From positions 1-64,000 of the forward strand of contig JBAZZS010000002.1 of the NCBI GenBank assembly GCA_041658685.1: DNA of 64,000 nt, written 5' to 3'. Below the pieces are notes generated by a model, which had not been told where the DNA came from, ran no database searches, and saw only the letters and a program-made list of their open reading frames with translations. This document shows, piece by piece, positions 53,578-62,078 of this stretch. Numbering within the stretch: position 1 is the stretch's first letter; each line of letters opens with the position of its first letter. The position numbers and the translations under genes were made by a program. Source of the DNA: Candidatus Gracilibacteria bacterium (GTDB taxonomy: Bacteria > Patescibacteriota > Gracilibacteria > UBA1369 > UBA12473).

Positions 53578-54439
53578 AAATTCGGCTGCGACAACTCCCA
53601 TTGAAACACCCGCAACTGACACTGCGAATAGCGACTCCGCAACCGGCAAGCCCCAACTCGGGCCTCGTCCGGTCTCGATGTTCGCGATTTTGATGCGAAC
53701 TGTGGGCGGGTTGGGGGGCGGGCTTATGGGCGCCGGAGTGATTTTTGTGATTGCCTTGGTGGGTTCCGGGATCTTATCCACGGCGTTGGATGAAGTGGGA
53801 GGCACACCTTCTCCCTTATTTGTGTTCATATTTTTGGCCATGATCTTTTTAGGATCCACCACCGCAAATTTGCTCGGCTCTTTGTTTATGGGGTTCGGCG
53901 ATCGCGAGCATTATTCAAATGTGGCCTCGAGTTTGTATCAAATCTTTTTTGCCAATGTGATGATTTTGTTTGTCGTGGCTCCGGTTTACTTGATTGTGGC
54001 GGGGCTCGATCTTAATCTCGGAATGCTGGCGTCCGTGGCTGCGTTGCAAGTGGTGGTGAGTGCGTTTGTGAGCGCATTGATTTTGGAAATTATTGCGAAT
54101 CATCGTTACGCGTTGGTGGGGGTTTACAGCACCATGTTGTCCGTTTTGGTGAGTGGGGGTATCTATTTTCTTTTGTATGGAATGAGCTCCGGAAATCCTT
54201 TACTGCTCCTGTTGTTGGCGTTGCCGGTGATGTGGCTTTCCATCGGGCTTTTCAGTGGATTGATCAGCATTTTATACGGCTGGATTTATCAATGGTATGG
54301 CGTGGATTTCCTCAATAGCGGGACGACGTATGGCGACGATGTGCGCTGGATTTCGGAAGCCGAAGAAACCGCGATTGAAGAAGACAAAGAAACACATAAA
54401 GATGTGAGTGGGGCCGCGTTTTTGAAGAACAGACACTGA
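53555..54439 (+). CDS. Polytopic membrane protein, unknown function
   Basis: 294 residues with an acidic, Thr/Ser/Ala-rich cytoplasmic head (1-40) and about six membrane spans (45-245). The loops are short and glycine-rich at the first span (GGLGGGLMGAGV). No transporter signature is clear to me; it could be a small permease-like or DUF protein. The C-terminal codons (LKNRH) and TGA stop lie in hairpin element C1. It follows lspA with a 23-base overlap, so both are probably one transcript. A second ATG one codon later is equally possible. Confidence 0.65.
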   Translation: MMSLLDDENSAATTPIETPATDTANSDSATGKPQLGPRPVSMFAILMRTVGGLGGGLMGAGVIFVIALVGSGILSTALDEVGGTPSPLFVFIFLAMIFLGSTTANLLGSLFMGFGDREHYSNVASSLYQIFFANVMILFVVAPVYLIVAGLDLNLGMLASVAALQVVVSAFVSALILEIIANHRYALVGVYSTMLSVLVSGGIYFLLYGMSSGNPLLLLLLALPVMWLSIGLFSGLISILYGWIYQWYGVDFLNSGTTYGDDVRWISEAEETAIEEDKETHKDVSGAAFLKNRH

Positions 54440-54454
54440 GCGAAGCGAAGTGTC
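54432..54454 (+). repeat. Interspersed hairpin element C1 (stem GACAC/GTGTC)
   Basis: GACAC, TGAGCGAAGCGAA, GTGTC. The TGA stop (54437-54439) of the membrane protein gene is in its loop. Its neighbour C2 follows after 10 bases. Confidence 0.7.
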
Positions 54455-54464
54455 CTATCCCCCA

Positions 54465-54487
54465 CGCACGCAGCGCAGCGAAGTGCG
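54465..54487 (+). repeat. Interspersed hairpin element C2 (stem CGCAC/GTGCG)
   Basis: CGCAC, GCAGCGCAGCGAA, GTGCG. Same loop family as C1 but with different stem bases on both sides, so the change is compensated. It lies in the 88-base gap between the convergent membrane-protein and aroE genes. Confidence 0.7.
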
Positions 54488-54527
54488 CTCCCCTGCATTC
54501 ATTTTGCATTTTTTCTTCTCTTTTTTA

Positions 54528-55319
54528 TTATCCTAACGATTCCCTCATCACCTCCTCCGGCGCCTTTTCCCCGGTCCACCATTCGAATTGAAGCACGCCC
54601 TGATAGAGAAGCATGGCTTTTCCATCGATGATTTTTGCGCCAACGGATTGGGCCGTGGCCAGCAAGCGCGTGGTTCCTTTTTTTCGATAAACAAGATCAA
54701 AAACAACCTGATTCGAATGAAAATAACGAGCCGGAACGAGTTCGGGTTCTTCGTGGCCCTCCAGTCCCACAGATGTGGTGTTTACGATAAGATCGATTTT
54801 CCCTCCGATTTCGTCCCAATTTTTTGCAACATTTACATGAAATGCTTCAGCCAAAGCTTTTGCTTTTCCCACGGTTCGATTGAGAATCGTCACTCCCATC
54901 CCCTCTTTATTTAAGGCCCACACCACGGCGCGTGCCGCGCCTCCGGCTCCTAAAACCACGGCGCGTTTTCCTTCCAATTCCGGCATCGCCTCCTTCACCG
55001 CACTCAAAAAACCCGGGGCATCGGTGTTGGTTCCGCATCTTTTTTCTCCTTTCCAATACACCGTATTCACGGCCCCAATTTCTCTCGCAATGGGGTCAAT
55101 TTCATCCAAATAGTGGCCCACGGTTTCCTTGTGCGGGATCGACACTGCCATGCCTTTCAACTCTCGATGCTCTTTCATAAATTCGCCCAAATCCTCAGGC
55201 AACACATCGAATGCGTCAAACCGAGCCTCCATCTTAAGCGCTTTGAATGCGGCGTTGTGCATGGCCGGAGACAAGGAATGAGCTACCGGATGCGCGATGA
55301 TGCCAAAGAGTTGGGGCAT
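54528..55319 (-). CDS. aroE: Shikimate dehydrogenase AroE
   Basis: 263 residues. SLSPAM (15-20) and Lys64 in IPHK are the shikimate/catalytic residues, with Asp100 in NTDAPG. The NADP-binding loop GAGGAAR begins at 124, followed by ILNRTVGKAK (with Asn-Arg-Thr, the NADP phosphate-binding motif). It reduces 3-dehydroshikimate to shikimate with NADPH. No other shikimate gene is in the window. It is 4 bases downstream of the stomatin-like gene on the same strand. Confidence 0.95.
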   Translation of the reverse strand: MPQLFGIIAHPVAHSLSPAMHNAAFKALKMEARFDAFDVLPEDLGEFMKEHRELKGMAVSIPHKETVGHYLDEIDPIAREIGAVNTVYWKGEKRCGTNTDAPGFLSAVKEAMPELEGKRAVVLGAGGAARAVVWALNKEGMGVTILNRTVGKAKALAEAFHVNVAKNWDEIGGKIDLIVNTTSVGLEGHEEPELVPARYFHSNQVVFDLVYRKKGTTRLLATAQSVGAKIIDGKAMLLYQGVLQFEWWTGEKAPEEVMRESLG

Positions 55320-55323
55320 AAAT

Positions 55324-56076
55324 TTATTTCTTCACCGCAAATCCCTCCAACGCCTTCAAGGTCTCAACCGGGATCATCCATATCGTGGTGTTGGACGCAT
55401 CGGAAGAAATATCATTGATGGATTGCAAGGTTCTGAGGTGAAGTGCGCCCGGAGCAGAAGCCAACATCTTGGCGGCTTTGGAAATATTTTCAGCAGCAGC
55501 GACTTCTCCTTCGGCCTGAATAATGACGGCTCGGCGTTCTCGTTCCGCTTCCGCGGCCTTGGCCATGGTGCGTTTCATGTCGTCCGGAATCATGATGTCT
55601 TTCAATTCCACGCCTTGAACATCAATACCCCAGGCTTCGGTCTCTTTATCGATGATGGTTTGAATCGTGACGGACAGCTCTTCACGGTTTTGGAGTAAAT
55701 GATCGAGCGTCACGGATCCCACCACATTTCTCATCGTGGTTTGTGCGAGTTGGCTGGTGGCGTAAAAGAAATTTTCAACCTGTAAAATCGCTTTTGCCGA
55801 ATCCGCAATTTTATAATAAATTACGGCATTGATACCCACGGAAATATTGTCCTTGGTGATGGTTTCTTGATTCGGGACATCCACGGCCTTGATACGCATA
55901 TCCACACGCACCAACGATTGGAAAACCGGCACAATGATGCGCCATCCCGGCAGTACGGTTCCGGAATATTTTCCCAATGAGAATTTAACACCGCGTTGAT
56001 ACTCATTGACCTGTCGGATTGAGATCAAAAGAATGATGAGGATGACGAATGCAACGGTAACAATAGCTGCTGGCAT
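55324..56076 (-). CDS. SPFH/Band 7 (stomatin-like, slipin) protein
   Basis: 250 residues. One N-terminal membrane span (about 4-22), then the SPFH core: RQVNEYQRGVKFSLGKYSG, PGWRIIVP, VDVPNQETITKDNISV and LDHLLQNREEL, and the Ala/Glu-rich helix KAAEAERERRAVII of stomatins. Such proteins form membrane scaffolds that often pair with an NfeD protein; none is seen here. The promoter probably lies in the A/T-rich gap shared with the divergent mscS gene. Confidence 0.9.
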   Translation of the reverse strand: MPAAIVTVAFVILIILLISIRQVNEYQRGVKFSLGKYSGTVLPGWRIIVPVFQSLVRVDMRIKAVDVPNQETITKDNISVGINAVIYYKIADSAKAILQVENFFYATSQLAQTTMRNVVGSVTLDHLLQNREELSVTIQTIIDKETEAWGIDVQGVELKDIMIPDDMKRTMAKAAEAERERRAVIIQAEGEVAAAENISKAAKMLASAPGALHLRTLQSINDISSDASNTTIWMIPVETLKALEGFAVKK

Positions 56077-56154
56077 AAATTAAAAATTAAAGAATAGATC
56101 GGCAATAGTTTACCATAAACAACCCTTGTTAAAATTTTCTCTTACCATTCAGTA

Positions 56155-56183
56155 TTGCCGCTTGATTGTTTTTCTGGTATAAT
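56155..56183 (+). promoter_or_regulatory. Promoter with extended -10 for the MscS gene
   Basis: TTGCCG (56155-56160, 4 of 6) and a perfect TATAAT (56178-56183) are 17 bases apart; the -10 carries the TGn extension (TGGTATAAT). The start codon is 29 bases downstream and, as elsewhere in this window, not preceded by a Shine-Dalgarno sequence. Confidence 0.75.
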
Positions 56184-56211
56184 TTGTTGATAAAATCAAA
56201 ACAAAAACAAT

Positions 56212-57492
56212 ATGAAAAAAATCCTCTCTCTGTTCTCGGCTTTTTCCGCCGCTACCATTCTGATGATCTCCTCGGTGTCCACGACCTTTGCCGCGAGCAT
56301 CACAGACAGTGCGTCTACGGCTAAGGACACGGCCTCTGGCATTGCTTCCTTCCTCAGTATTTTATGGGGAAAAGCTCCGAGTTGGGTGGCTGCGATCCTT
56401 GTATTTTTTGGTTCCTTTTTTGTAGCCAAAATGATTCGAGAACGAGCCATTGATCATTTTACGGAAAAATTTGCAGACAATAATCAAGATGCCGTGGTTC
56501 TCATTGGTCGCGTGACGTATGTTACGGTGCTGACCATTGGAATTACGGTGGCGTTGCGCATCGGGGGACTGGACCTCACGGCCCTCATTGCCGCAGTTGG
56601 ATTCGGGTTGGGTTTTGCCATGCAAGATTTGGTCATGAATTTTATTGCCGGAATTTTAATTTTATTGAACCGTCCGTTTTCCATTGGAGATTTTATTAAA
56701 GTCGGATCCACTATGGGAAAAGTCATTGAAATTCAAGGCCGCGCCACGATCTTAAAAGCCGTGGATGGCACGCGAGTGATTGTTCCGAACTCGGATCTTT
56801 TCAAAAACCAAGTGGTCAACTTTACCGCCAATCCGTTCCGTCGCGTGGAGATCTCCTCCATTGGAATCACTTACAATGATGATATTGCTCATGCGAGTCG
56901 AGTGATCATGGCGGCGCTCAAGGAAAATACAAAAATTTTGATGGAACCCGCTCCCACGTTGATTTTGTCGGATTTCGGAGATTATTCCGTGGATTTCAAA
57001 ATTCGTTTTTGGGTGGATTCACACACCAATTGGATGAAAATCAAATCCGAAGTTTTACACACCATTAAGCTGCGCATGGAGGAACATGGCGTCCAAATGC
57101 CGTACCCGACACAGACCTTGCTCTTTAGCCGCGAGACCGAAGATGCGGTGGTTCCCACTCATAATTTATCATTGGATGAAGTGGCGCGTCGCAACATCGA
57201 TCGCTCCAAAGAAGAGGAAAAACTCGCCACTGAAATTGAAGCGTCCGCCAAGATGGCCAAAGAAAAAGGCATTCCTTCTTTTCTTCCGCCCAAGCCAAAA
57301 AAGCCAATTCCTGAAGAAACCGATTTGGATTTGATTGTCACCGGACCTGCCGTGCCGCCGGATGCGCTCGAACCCCCTGCGGGCCCGATGCTCATGCCCA
57401 AAGGCGACATTGATACCGGCACCAAATTCTTGCAATCGCAAGATGCGGTTGTGGTCGGAGCCGGGGCAAAGGTGGAAGAGGAGTTGGACTGA
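56212..57492 (+). CDS. MscS-family mechanosensitive channel
   Basis: 426 residues. A possible cleavable signal (about 1-27, ending in FAA) precedes three membrane spans; the last is the pore-lining TM3 (GGLDLTALIAAVGFGLGFAMQ, quoted in parts) with the Gly/Ala spacing of MscS. The cytoplasmic cage follows with NRPFSIGDFIKV, VIVPNSDLFKNQVVNFT and the beta domain to about 305. The final 110 residues are Pro/Glu/Ala-rich and probably disordered. It would release solutes on hypo-osmotic shock. It is a single-gene unit with its own promoter. Confidence 0.92.
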   Translation: MKKILSLFSAFSAATILMISSVSTTFAASITDSASTAKDTASGIASFLSILWGKAPSWVAAILVFFGSFFVAKMIRERAIDHFTEKFADNNQDAVVLIGRVTYVTVLTIGITVALRIGGLDLTALIAAVGFGLGFAMQDLVMNFIAGILILLNRPFSIGDFIKVGSTMGKVIEIQGRATILKAVDGTRVIVPNSDLFKNQVVNFTANPFRRVEISSIGITYNDDIAHASRVIMAALKENTKILMEPAPTLILSDFGDYSVDFKIRFWVDSHTNWMKIKSEVLHTIKLRMEEHGVQMPYPTQTLLFSRETEDAVVPTHNLSLDEVARRNIDRSKEEEKLATEIEASAKMAKEKGIPSFLPPKPKKPIPEETDLDLIVTGPAVPPDALEPPAGPMLMPKGDIDTGTKFLQSQDAVVVGAGAKVEEELD

Positions 57493-57528
57493 AGTAAAAA
57501 AAGGGGGGGGTCGCCTGCGTTCTCTAAG

Positions 57529-57557
57529 CTGACCTTCTCTGTTTTTTCTGTTACAAT
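57529..57557 (+). promoter_or_regulatory. Promoter upstream of proA
   Basis: CTGACC (57529-57534, 4 of 6) and TACAAT (57552-57557, 5 of 6) with a 17-base spacer. The start codon is 26 bases downstream. Confidence 0.5.
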
Positions 57558-57582
57558 CTTAGTGATTTTTTAAATAATTTTT

Positions 57583-58833
57583 ATGAATCTTCTCTCTCAA
57601 GCCCAAGCCGCCAAATCCGCTGCTCGTAAACTCGCCATTCTTTCGACTGCGCAAAAAAATGTAGCGCTTCAACGCATTAGCGAAGAGCTTTTAACGCAGA
57701 CGGATGCGATTCTCGCCGCGAATCAAGAGGACGTTGAACGTGCGAAAGCCGCCGGCGAAACCGTGATGGTGGACCGCCTGACTCTCAACGCCGAGCGCTT
57801 GCAAGGCATTGTGAATGAACTCAAAAACGTGATTTCGCTCCCTGATGAGGTTGGGAAAATCATGGATGAGCGCGTGCGACCGAACGGGCTCAAGCTCGAG
57901 CGCGTGCGCGTGCCCCTGGGCGTGGTGGGAATGATTTATGAGGCGCGGCCCAATGTAACCGTGGACGCGACCACGTTGTGCTTGAAAAGCGGAAATGCAG
58001 TGATGCTCAAAGGCGGTTCGAATGCGATTTCAACCAATCGTGCGCTGGTGAAAGCCATGAAAGAGGCGTTGGATGAGACCGACGTGCCGTCGGATGCGAT
58101 TCAATTCATTGATTCTACGGACCGGGCTATGACCGGTGAGTTCTTGAAATTGCGAGGCTATTTGGATGTTGTGATCCCTCGTGGAGGACGTGGTTTGATT
58201 GATTTTGTGGTGGAAAATTCTCGGATTCCGGTGATTGAAACCGGCGCATCCGTGGTGCACACGTATGTTGATGCCGATGCGGATCTCGACAAAGCTGCAG
58301 CCATTGTGGTGAATGCCAAAACGCGGCGCGTTTCCATTTGCAATACGCTCGACACGTTGTTGGTGCACGAAAAGATTGCGGAAAAATTTCTTGAAAAATT
58401 AACACCGTTGCTTCGTGCTAAAAACGTTGAATTGCGATGCGATGAACGGGCGTTGGCCATCGTTGGAAAAGAAGGTATAAAAGCCAAGCCCGAGGATTTT
58501 GGCAAAGAATTTCTCGATACTATTTTAGCCATCAAAGTGGTGGATTCGTACGAAGAAGCGGTGGAACACATCGCCCAGTACAGCCTCAAACATTCCGAGG
58601 CCATTGTGACCGAAAATGCGACCACAGCCGAGCGTTTTTTACATGAAGTGGATGCCGCGTGTGTGTATTGGAACGCGTCGACGCAGTTCAGCGATGGAGC
58701 TCAATTCGGGCTGGGAGCCGAGATCGGGATTTCCACTCAAAAACTACATGTGCGCGGACCGTTCGCACTCGAAGGACTGACCACGTTTAAGTGGGTGGGA
58801 CGGGGGGATGGGCAGACCAGACCCGAAGCGTAG
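57583..58833 (+). CDS. proA: Glutamate-5-semialdehyde dehydrogenase (gamma-glutamyl phosphate reductase) ProA
   Basis: 416 residues, the family's usual length. The aldehyde-dehydrogenase fold has VPLGVVGMIYEARPNVT, LKGGSNAISTN and the catalytic Cys253 (VSICNTLD). It reduces gamma-glutamyl phosphate with NADPH in proline synthesis. proC begins at 63805, but proB (glutamate 5-kinase) is not in the window. The last residues (GQTRPEA) and TAG stop lie inside hairpin element D. Confidence 0.95.
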   Translation: MNLLSQAQAAKSAARKLAILSTAQKNVALQRISEELLTQTDAILAANQEDVERAKAAGETVMVDRLTLNAERLQGIVNELKNVISLPDEVGKIMDERVRPNGLKLERVRVPLGVVGMIYEARPNVTVDATTLCLKSGNAVMLKGGSNAISTNRALVKAMKEALDETDVPSDAIQFIDSTDRAMTGEFLKLRGYLDVVIPRGGRGLIDFVVENSRIPVIETGASVVHTYVDADADLDKAAAIVVNAKTRRVSICNTLDTLLVHEKIAEKFLEKLTPLLRAKNVELRCDERALAIVGKEGIKAKPEDFGKEFLDTILAIKVVDSYEEAVEHIAQYSLKHSEAIVTENATTAERFLHEVDAACVYWNASTQFSDGAQFGLGAEIGISTQKLHVRGPFALEGLTTFKWVGRGDGQTRPEA

Positions 58834-58843
58834 CGAAGGGTCT
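58819..58843 (+). repeat. Interspersed hairpin element D (stem AGACCC/GGGTCT)
   Basis: AGACCC, GAAGCGTAGCGAA, GGGTCT. The TAG stop of proA (58831-58833) is in its loop. The stem differs from all the others by compensated changes, and a pyrimidine/T-rich run (CCCCCTCTTTTTT) follows, so it may also stop transcription. Confidence 0.7.
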
Positions 58844-58865
58844 CCCCCTCTTTTTTCCCTACTGG

Positions 58866-58885
58866 ATCCCCGTTTTCACGGGGAT
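58866..58885. repeat. Short hairpin ATCCCCGT/ACGGGGAT after proA
   Basis: An 8-bp perfect stem with loop TTTC, followed by GACATTTTTA. The flanking GGATCCCC...GGGGATGACA pattern resembles a very widespread bacterial intergenic repeat. It could terminate the proA transcript before nnrD, as a short T-run follows. Confidence 0.6.
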
Positions 58886-58926
58886 GACATTTTTATGATA
58901 AGATAAAGGAAATTCATCTTTTCCTC

Positions 58927-59781
58927 ATGCTCAACGAAGTCAAAAGACCGGACCTCAAAAAACTCTTCCCCAAGCGCAAGCGCGATTCGCACAAGGGCGA
59001 CAATGGGCGCGTGTTGATTGTTGGCGGAAGCCGCGAATATTACGGGGCGCCGATTCTGGCAGGCATGGGCGCGTTGTTTGGCGGCACGGATTTGGTCACG
59101 CTGTTTGTTCCGGAATGCAATTTTGACGTGAGCCGAAGTTATTATCCGGATTTTATTGTCAAAGCGTTTCCCGGCGACCATCTTGATGGCCGAGGCGTGG
59201 AACTCATTTCTTTGACGAGTCAAAGTCAAGATTGTGTGGTGTTTGGGCCCGGTATCGGCGATCGAGAAGAAACGCAAACCGCGATTCAAGCGCTGATTAA
59301 AAAAATCGAATGCCCTCTGGTTTTGGATTCGCATGCGATTTATGCGTTGCCGCGAAAGGACACTCGAGATAATGCTCGTATTTTGATCACGCCTCATGCG
59401 CAAGAATTCGCCAATTTTTGTAAAAAGCCAATGCCTTCCCTTTTTATTGAAAAGACCGAATGCGTTAAAAAATGCGCTGCCACCTTTAATGTGAATGTTC
59501 TTTTAAAAAATCCCGTAGACATTATTGTGTCTGCCAAAGGCGATTTTTGCATCAACTCCACCGGGAATCCGGGCCTAACCAAAGGTGGGACCGGCGATGT
59601 TTTGGCCGGACTGATCGGCGGGCTGGTGGCGCGCGGGCTTTCACTCTACAACGCAGCACGAATCGGCGTTTTCATCTTGGATACGGCCGGAGACGAACTT
59701 TTCCTCGAAAAAGGCTATGGCTACACAGCCACGGATTTGGCGTTGCATTTGCCGTATACGATCAAAGAGCTACTTAGCTGA
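58927..59781 (+). CDS. nnrD: ADP/ATP-dependent NAD(P)H-hydrate dehydratase (NnrD)
   Basis: 284 residues. The sugar-kinase-like fold has GRVLIVGGSREYYGAPILAG (quoted in parts), FGPGIGDRE, LDSHAIYAL and the catalytic-loop GGTGDVLAG starting near residue 220. It repairs damaged NADHX/NADPHX. The NnrE epimerase half is not fused here and was not seen nearby. The start has no Shine-Dalgarno sequence; the leader is T/C-rich. Its 3' end overlaps the convergent hypothetical gene by 12 bases. Confidence 0.9.
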   Translation: MLNEVKRPDLKKLFPKRKRDSHKGDNGRVLIVGGSREYYGAPILAGMGALFGGTDLVTLFVPECNFDVSRSYYPDFIVKAFPGDHLDGRGVELISLTSQSQDCVVFGPGIGDREETQTAIQALIKKIECPLVLDSHAIYALPRKDTRDNARILITPHAQEFANFCKKPMPSLFIEKTECVKKCAATFNVNVLLKNPVDIIVSAKGDFCINSTGNPGLTKGGTGDVLAGLIGGLVARGLSLYNAARIGVFILDTAGDELFLEKGYGYTATDLALHLPYTIKELLS

Positions 59782-61875
59782 AGAATTTCGGACACGTTTT
59801 GGCTCAGGCTCTCCCTTCGCTCCTCTAATTGTAACATTCGGAGTTTTTCCCGCTTCAATGTGAAATATTTCGGTAGGAATACCTTTAGCGTCACAAGCTT
59901 CATAAACCCCCGCAGGCAACATTATAGTTATCCCTTTTTTGATTTCTCCTTCTCTAATTCTTTCATTTATTCTCTTAAGTGCCGCCTGCCCAAAAAAATT
60001 CAGACTAGACTCCTCTCGAGGTCGAACAGATTTAATCCCAAAACCGTTATCGTTCAGAACTTGGATCCCCCACCCCTTTTCGATTGTATCCACATAATAC
60101 TTAATCAATTCAACAACCTTCTTATCCTCATTTGAAAGAGAAGAATTGCGATAATTTTCTCGTATGGCTTTCCCGGCTTTTCTTGCTATTTTATCAGCAT
60201 TTCGAGGGTCTCCGCAGTGCATGGCCGCTTCCACGGCAGCGCACCATTCTTGAGGAGAGAAAGGTTCTGTCTTCTCTGCTTTTTTCTCATACAATTTATA
60301 TACTTTTTTCCAATCCCCATCCCCGACAGTGGCCTTATCAGCGGCTTCAAGCAATGGATTACCGGAATCTTTATATAAAAAATCTCCCAGTTTTGGCTCC
60401 TGCTTAGGTTTGCCGTAGGGTGAAAGAACTAAAGCATCCGGATCCTTTGGTTTGGGAGGATTCCCGACACGATTGAGAAGTTCCATTATTTCGTCATAAT
60501 AACTCTTAGAATTTGGATTTTTTACCAGGTCTAGAGATATTTTTTCCGGTGCACCACAACCCTCTATCCCCCCTTTACAGGAAACGTTAATTTCCCAGGA
60601 ACGAGGCTTTCCGTCCTCAGGTTCTTTTATGATGCAGGAAGCGGTTACCTTAGGATACATATTAAGTGAATCCGCGACGAATGCTTTTATTTTCTCCCAT
60701 GCTTTTTCCTGAGGATCTGCCTCTTTTGATTCGAGGGTTTTTACCGGTTCTACTTTTACGGCCTCTGCCTTCTCGGCTGCTGCTTGCTCGGCTGCTGCTT
60801 GCTCGACTGCTGCCTTCTCGGCCGCTGCTTTCTCGGCCGCTACTGTCTCCTCTTCTGAAGGCGGTTCAGGGTATACTGTAGGTGGCTCGTCTAAAGGCCC
60901 GGAACCAACCGGAGAAGGAGCTTCTTTTTGAGGAGAATTCCCGACACGCTCAAAGGCGGCATCTATTTCTTGATAGGTGACCTCAAGATTCTTTTTTAAA
61001 TCAATTACAAAGCTCTCATTAGGTCCGCAAGTGCTATCATTACACAATGTTTGAAATCGCCATGAACGAGACCCATCTGTGGGTGAAATGGTCACAACAC
61101 AAGTAGCCCCTACTTTAGGGTATATTTTATTTTTAGACTCGATGTGGTCTTTTATCTTTCCTATGGTTTTTTCTTGTTCATTTTCTTCCGGCGTCGACTC
61201 TCTTAAGGGCACTTCCATCTTAGGTTGCAGCTGAGAAGATCCACCGAAAATATCCGGAAACAGCGTGCAGGTGGCGGTTTTTGTTTCCGGTTTGCCATCG
61301 GGTGTAAATTTTTGCTTCCCGTCCGTCCCGAACACGAGTTGGGTTACTGTCACTACACCCTTCTCAAGTTGAACGATGGTCCCCTGCTTACGTTTGGCGG
61401 TTTTAATCAAAACAACGTTGGCATCTAACCCCGCCTCCTCAAATTTTTGAAAAACATGCATGTATGACACGTCTTTAAGGGCGTGATTGTCCTCAAAAGC
61501 CGCATTTAAAAGTGGACTTTCCATCGCCAAGATTTCAAGCAATCCTTTCCCTGCATATTCAGGTTTATCAACCTCAAAAGATTTCCCTCCCTTTGCGTCA
61601 AAACTGTTTAAATCCGCCGCTCCCCCTTCCTCTTCCACTTTCCTTCTAAGTTCGGCTAATTTTTCTTTCGTATAAGTCTTTTGAATCTCTGCTAATTTCT
61701 CTTTTGAATAAACCTCTTTAAGATCTCCTGCATACTGCTTCGCCTCCGGGGTTGAAATCACTTTTTCGCCCTCGGTTTTCACCCATTTTTGAGGAACTTC
61801 CAAATAAATACAAGCATGCTCGCTCCCGGCCAAGGAATTGAATGAAAGGAATTTATTCCAATGAGTGAAATTCAT
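59770..61875 (-). CDS. Large hypothetical protein with a duplicated module and Ala/Glu-rich linker
   Basis: 701 residues, no signal or membrane span. An N-terminal region (1-130) includes charged helical repeats (YSKEKLAEIQKTYTKEKLAEL). Two homologous modules follow at about 238-313 (YPKVGATCVV, SRSWRFQTLC, CGPNESFVIDL, FERVGN) and 392-472 (YPKVTASCII, PRSWEINVSC, CGAPEKISLDL, LNRVGN); the paired Cys in each suggest disulfides or metal. Between them an Ala/Glu/Lys linker (about 341-375) repeats AAEKAAAE-type units. A C-terminal helical and a final beta region (VTIRGAKGEPEPKR) complete it. No family recognised. The leader is A/T-rich with CTAACCCTAA just upstream of the ATG. Confidence 0.7.
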   Translation of the reverse strand: MNFTHWNKFLSFNSLAGSEHACIYLEVPQKWVKTEGEKVISTPEAKQYAGDLKEVYSKEKLAEIQKTYTKEKLAELRRKVEEEGGAADLNSFDAKGGKSFEVDKPEYAGKGLLEILAMESPLLNAAFEDNHALKDVSYMHVFQKFEEAGLDANVVLIKTAKRKQGTIVQLEKGVVTVTQLVFGTDGKQKFTPDGKPETKTATCTLFPDIFGGSSQLQPKMEVPLRESTPEENEQEKTIGKIKDHIESKNKIYPKVGATCVVTISPTDGSRSWRFQTLCNDSTCGPNESFVIDLKKNLEVTYQEIDAAFERVGNSPQKEAPSPVGSGPLDEPPTVYPEPPSEEETVAAEKAAAEKAAVEQAAAEQAAAEKAEAVKVEPVKTLESKEADPQEKAWEKIKAFVADSLNMYPKVTASCIIKEPEDGKPRSWEINVSCKGGIEGCGAPEKISLDLVKNPNSKSYYDEIMELLNRVGNPPKPKDPDALVLSPYGKPKQEPKLGDFLYKDSGNPLLEAADKATVGDGDWKKVYKLYEKKAEKTEPFSPQEWCAAVEAAMHCGDPRNADKIARKAGKAIRENYRNSSLSNEDKKVVELIKYYVDTIEKGWGIQVLNDNGFGIKSVRPREESSLNFFGQAALKRINERIREGEIKKGITIMLPAGVYEACDAKGIPTEIFHIEAGKTPNVTIRGAKGEPEPKRVRNSSAK

Positions 61876-62069
61876 GTTTTTAGGGTTAGTGTTTGTTTTT
61901 TATTATTTTCTTATCTTATTATTTTACCAAAAATTGAAGATTTTCTCAATAGAATCTCCTGAAAAAGCTCTTTCATGAAAATAGAGTTCGAGCTGAATAA
62001 GAATGCTGCGAAAAATTCGGGGAAAGAAATACGGGGAGAAATTCAGGGGAGGAGCGCACTTCGCTAGCG
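61876..62069. other. Intergenic region without a gene
   Basis: 194 bases, A/T-rich, holding the upstream leader of the 701-residue gene. Near 62009-62053 an imperfect repeat of about GAAATTCGGGGA occurs three times in a row. No ORF or RNA gene is credible here. Hairpin element E lies at its downstream edge. Confidence 0.5.
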
Positions 62070-62078
62070 CTACGTGCG
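62055..62078 (-). repeat. Interspersed hairpin element E (stem CGCAC/GTGCG)
   Basis: The minus strand reads CGCAC, GTAGCGCTAGCGAA, GTGCG. The TAG stop codon of the aldolase gene (62070-62072) lies in its loop, and the last codons (HSPRT) come from its 5' flank. Confidence 0.7.
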
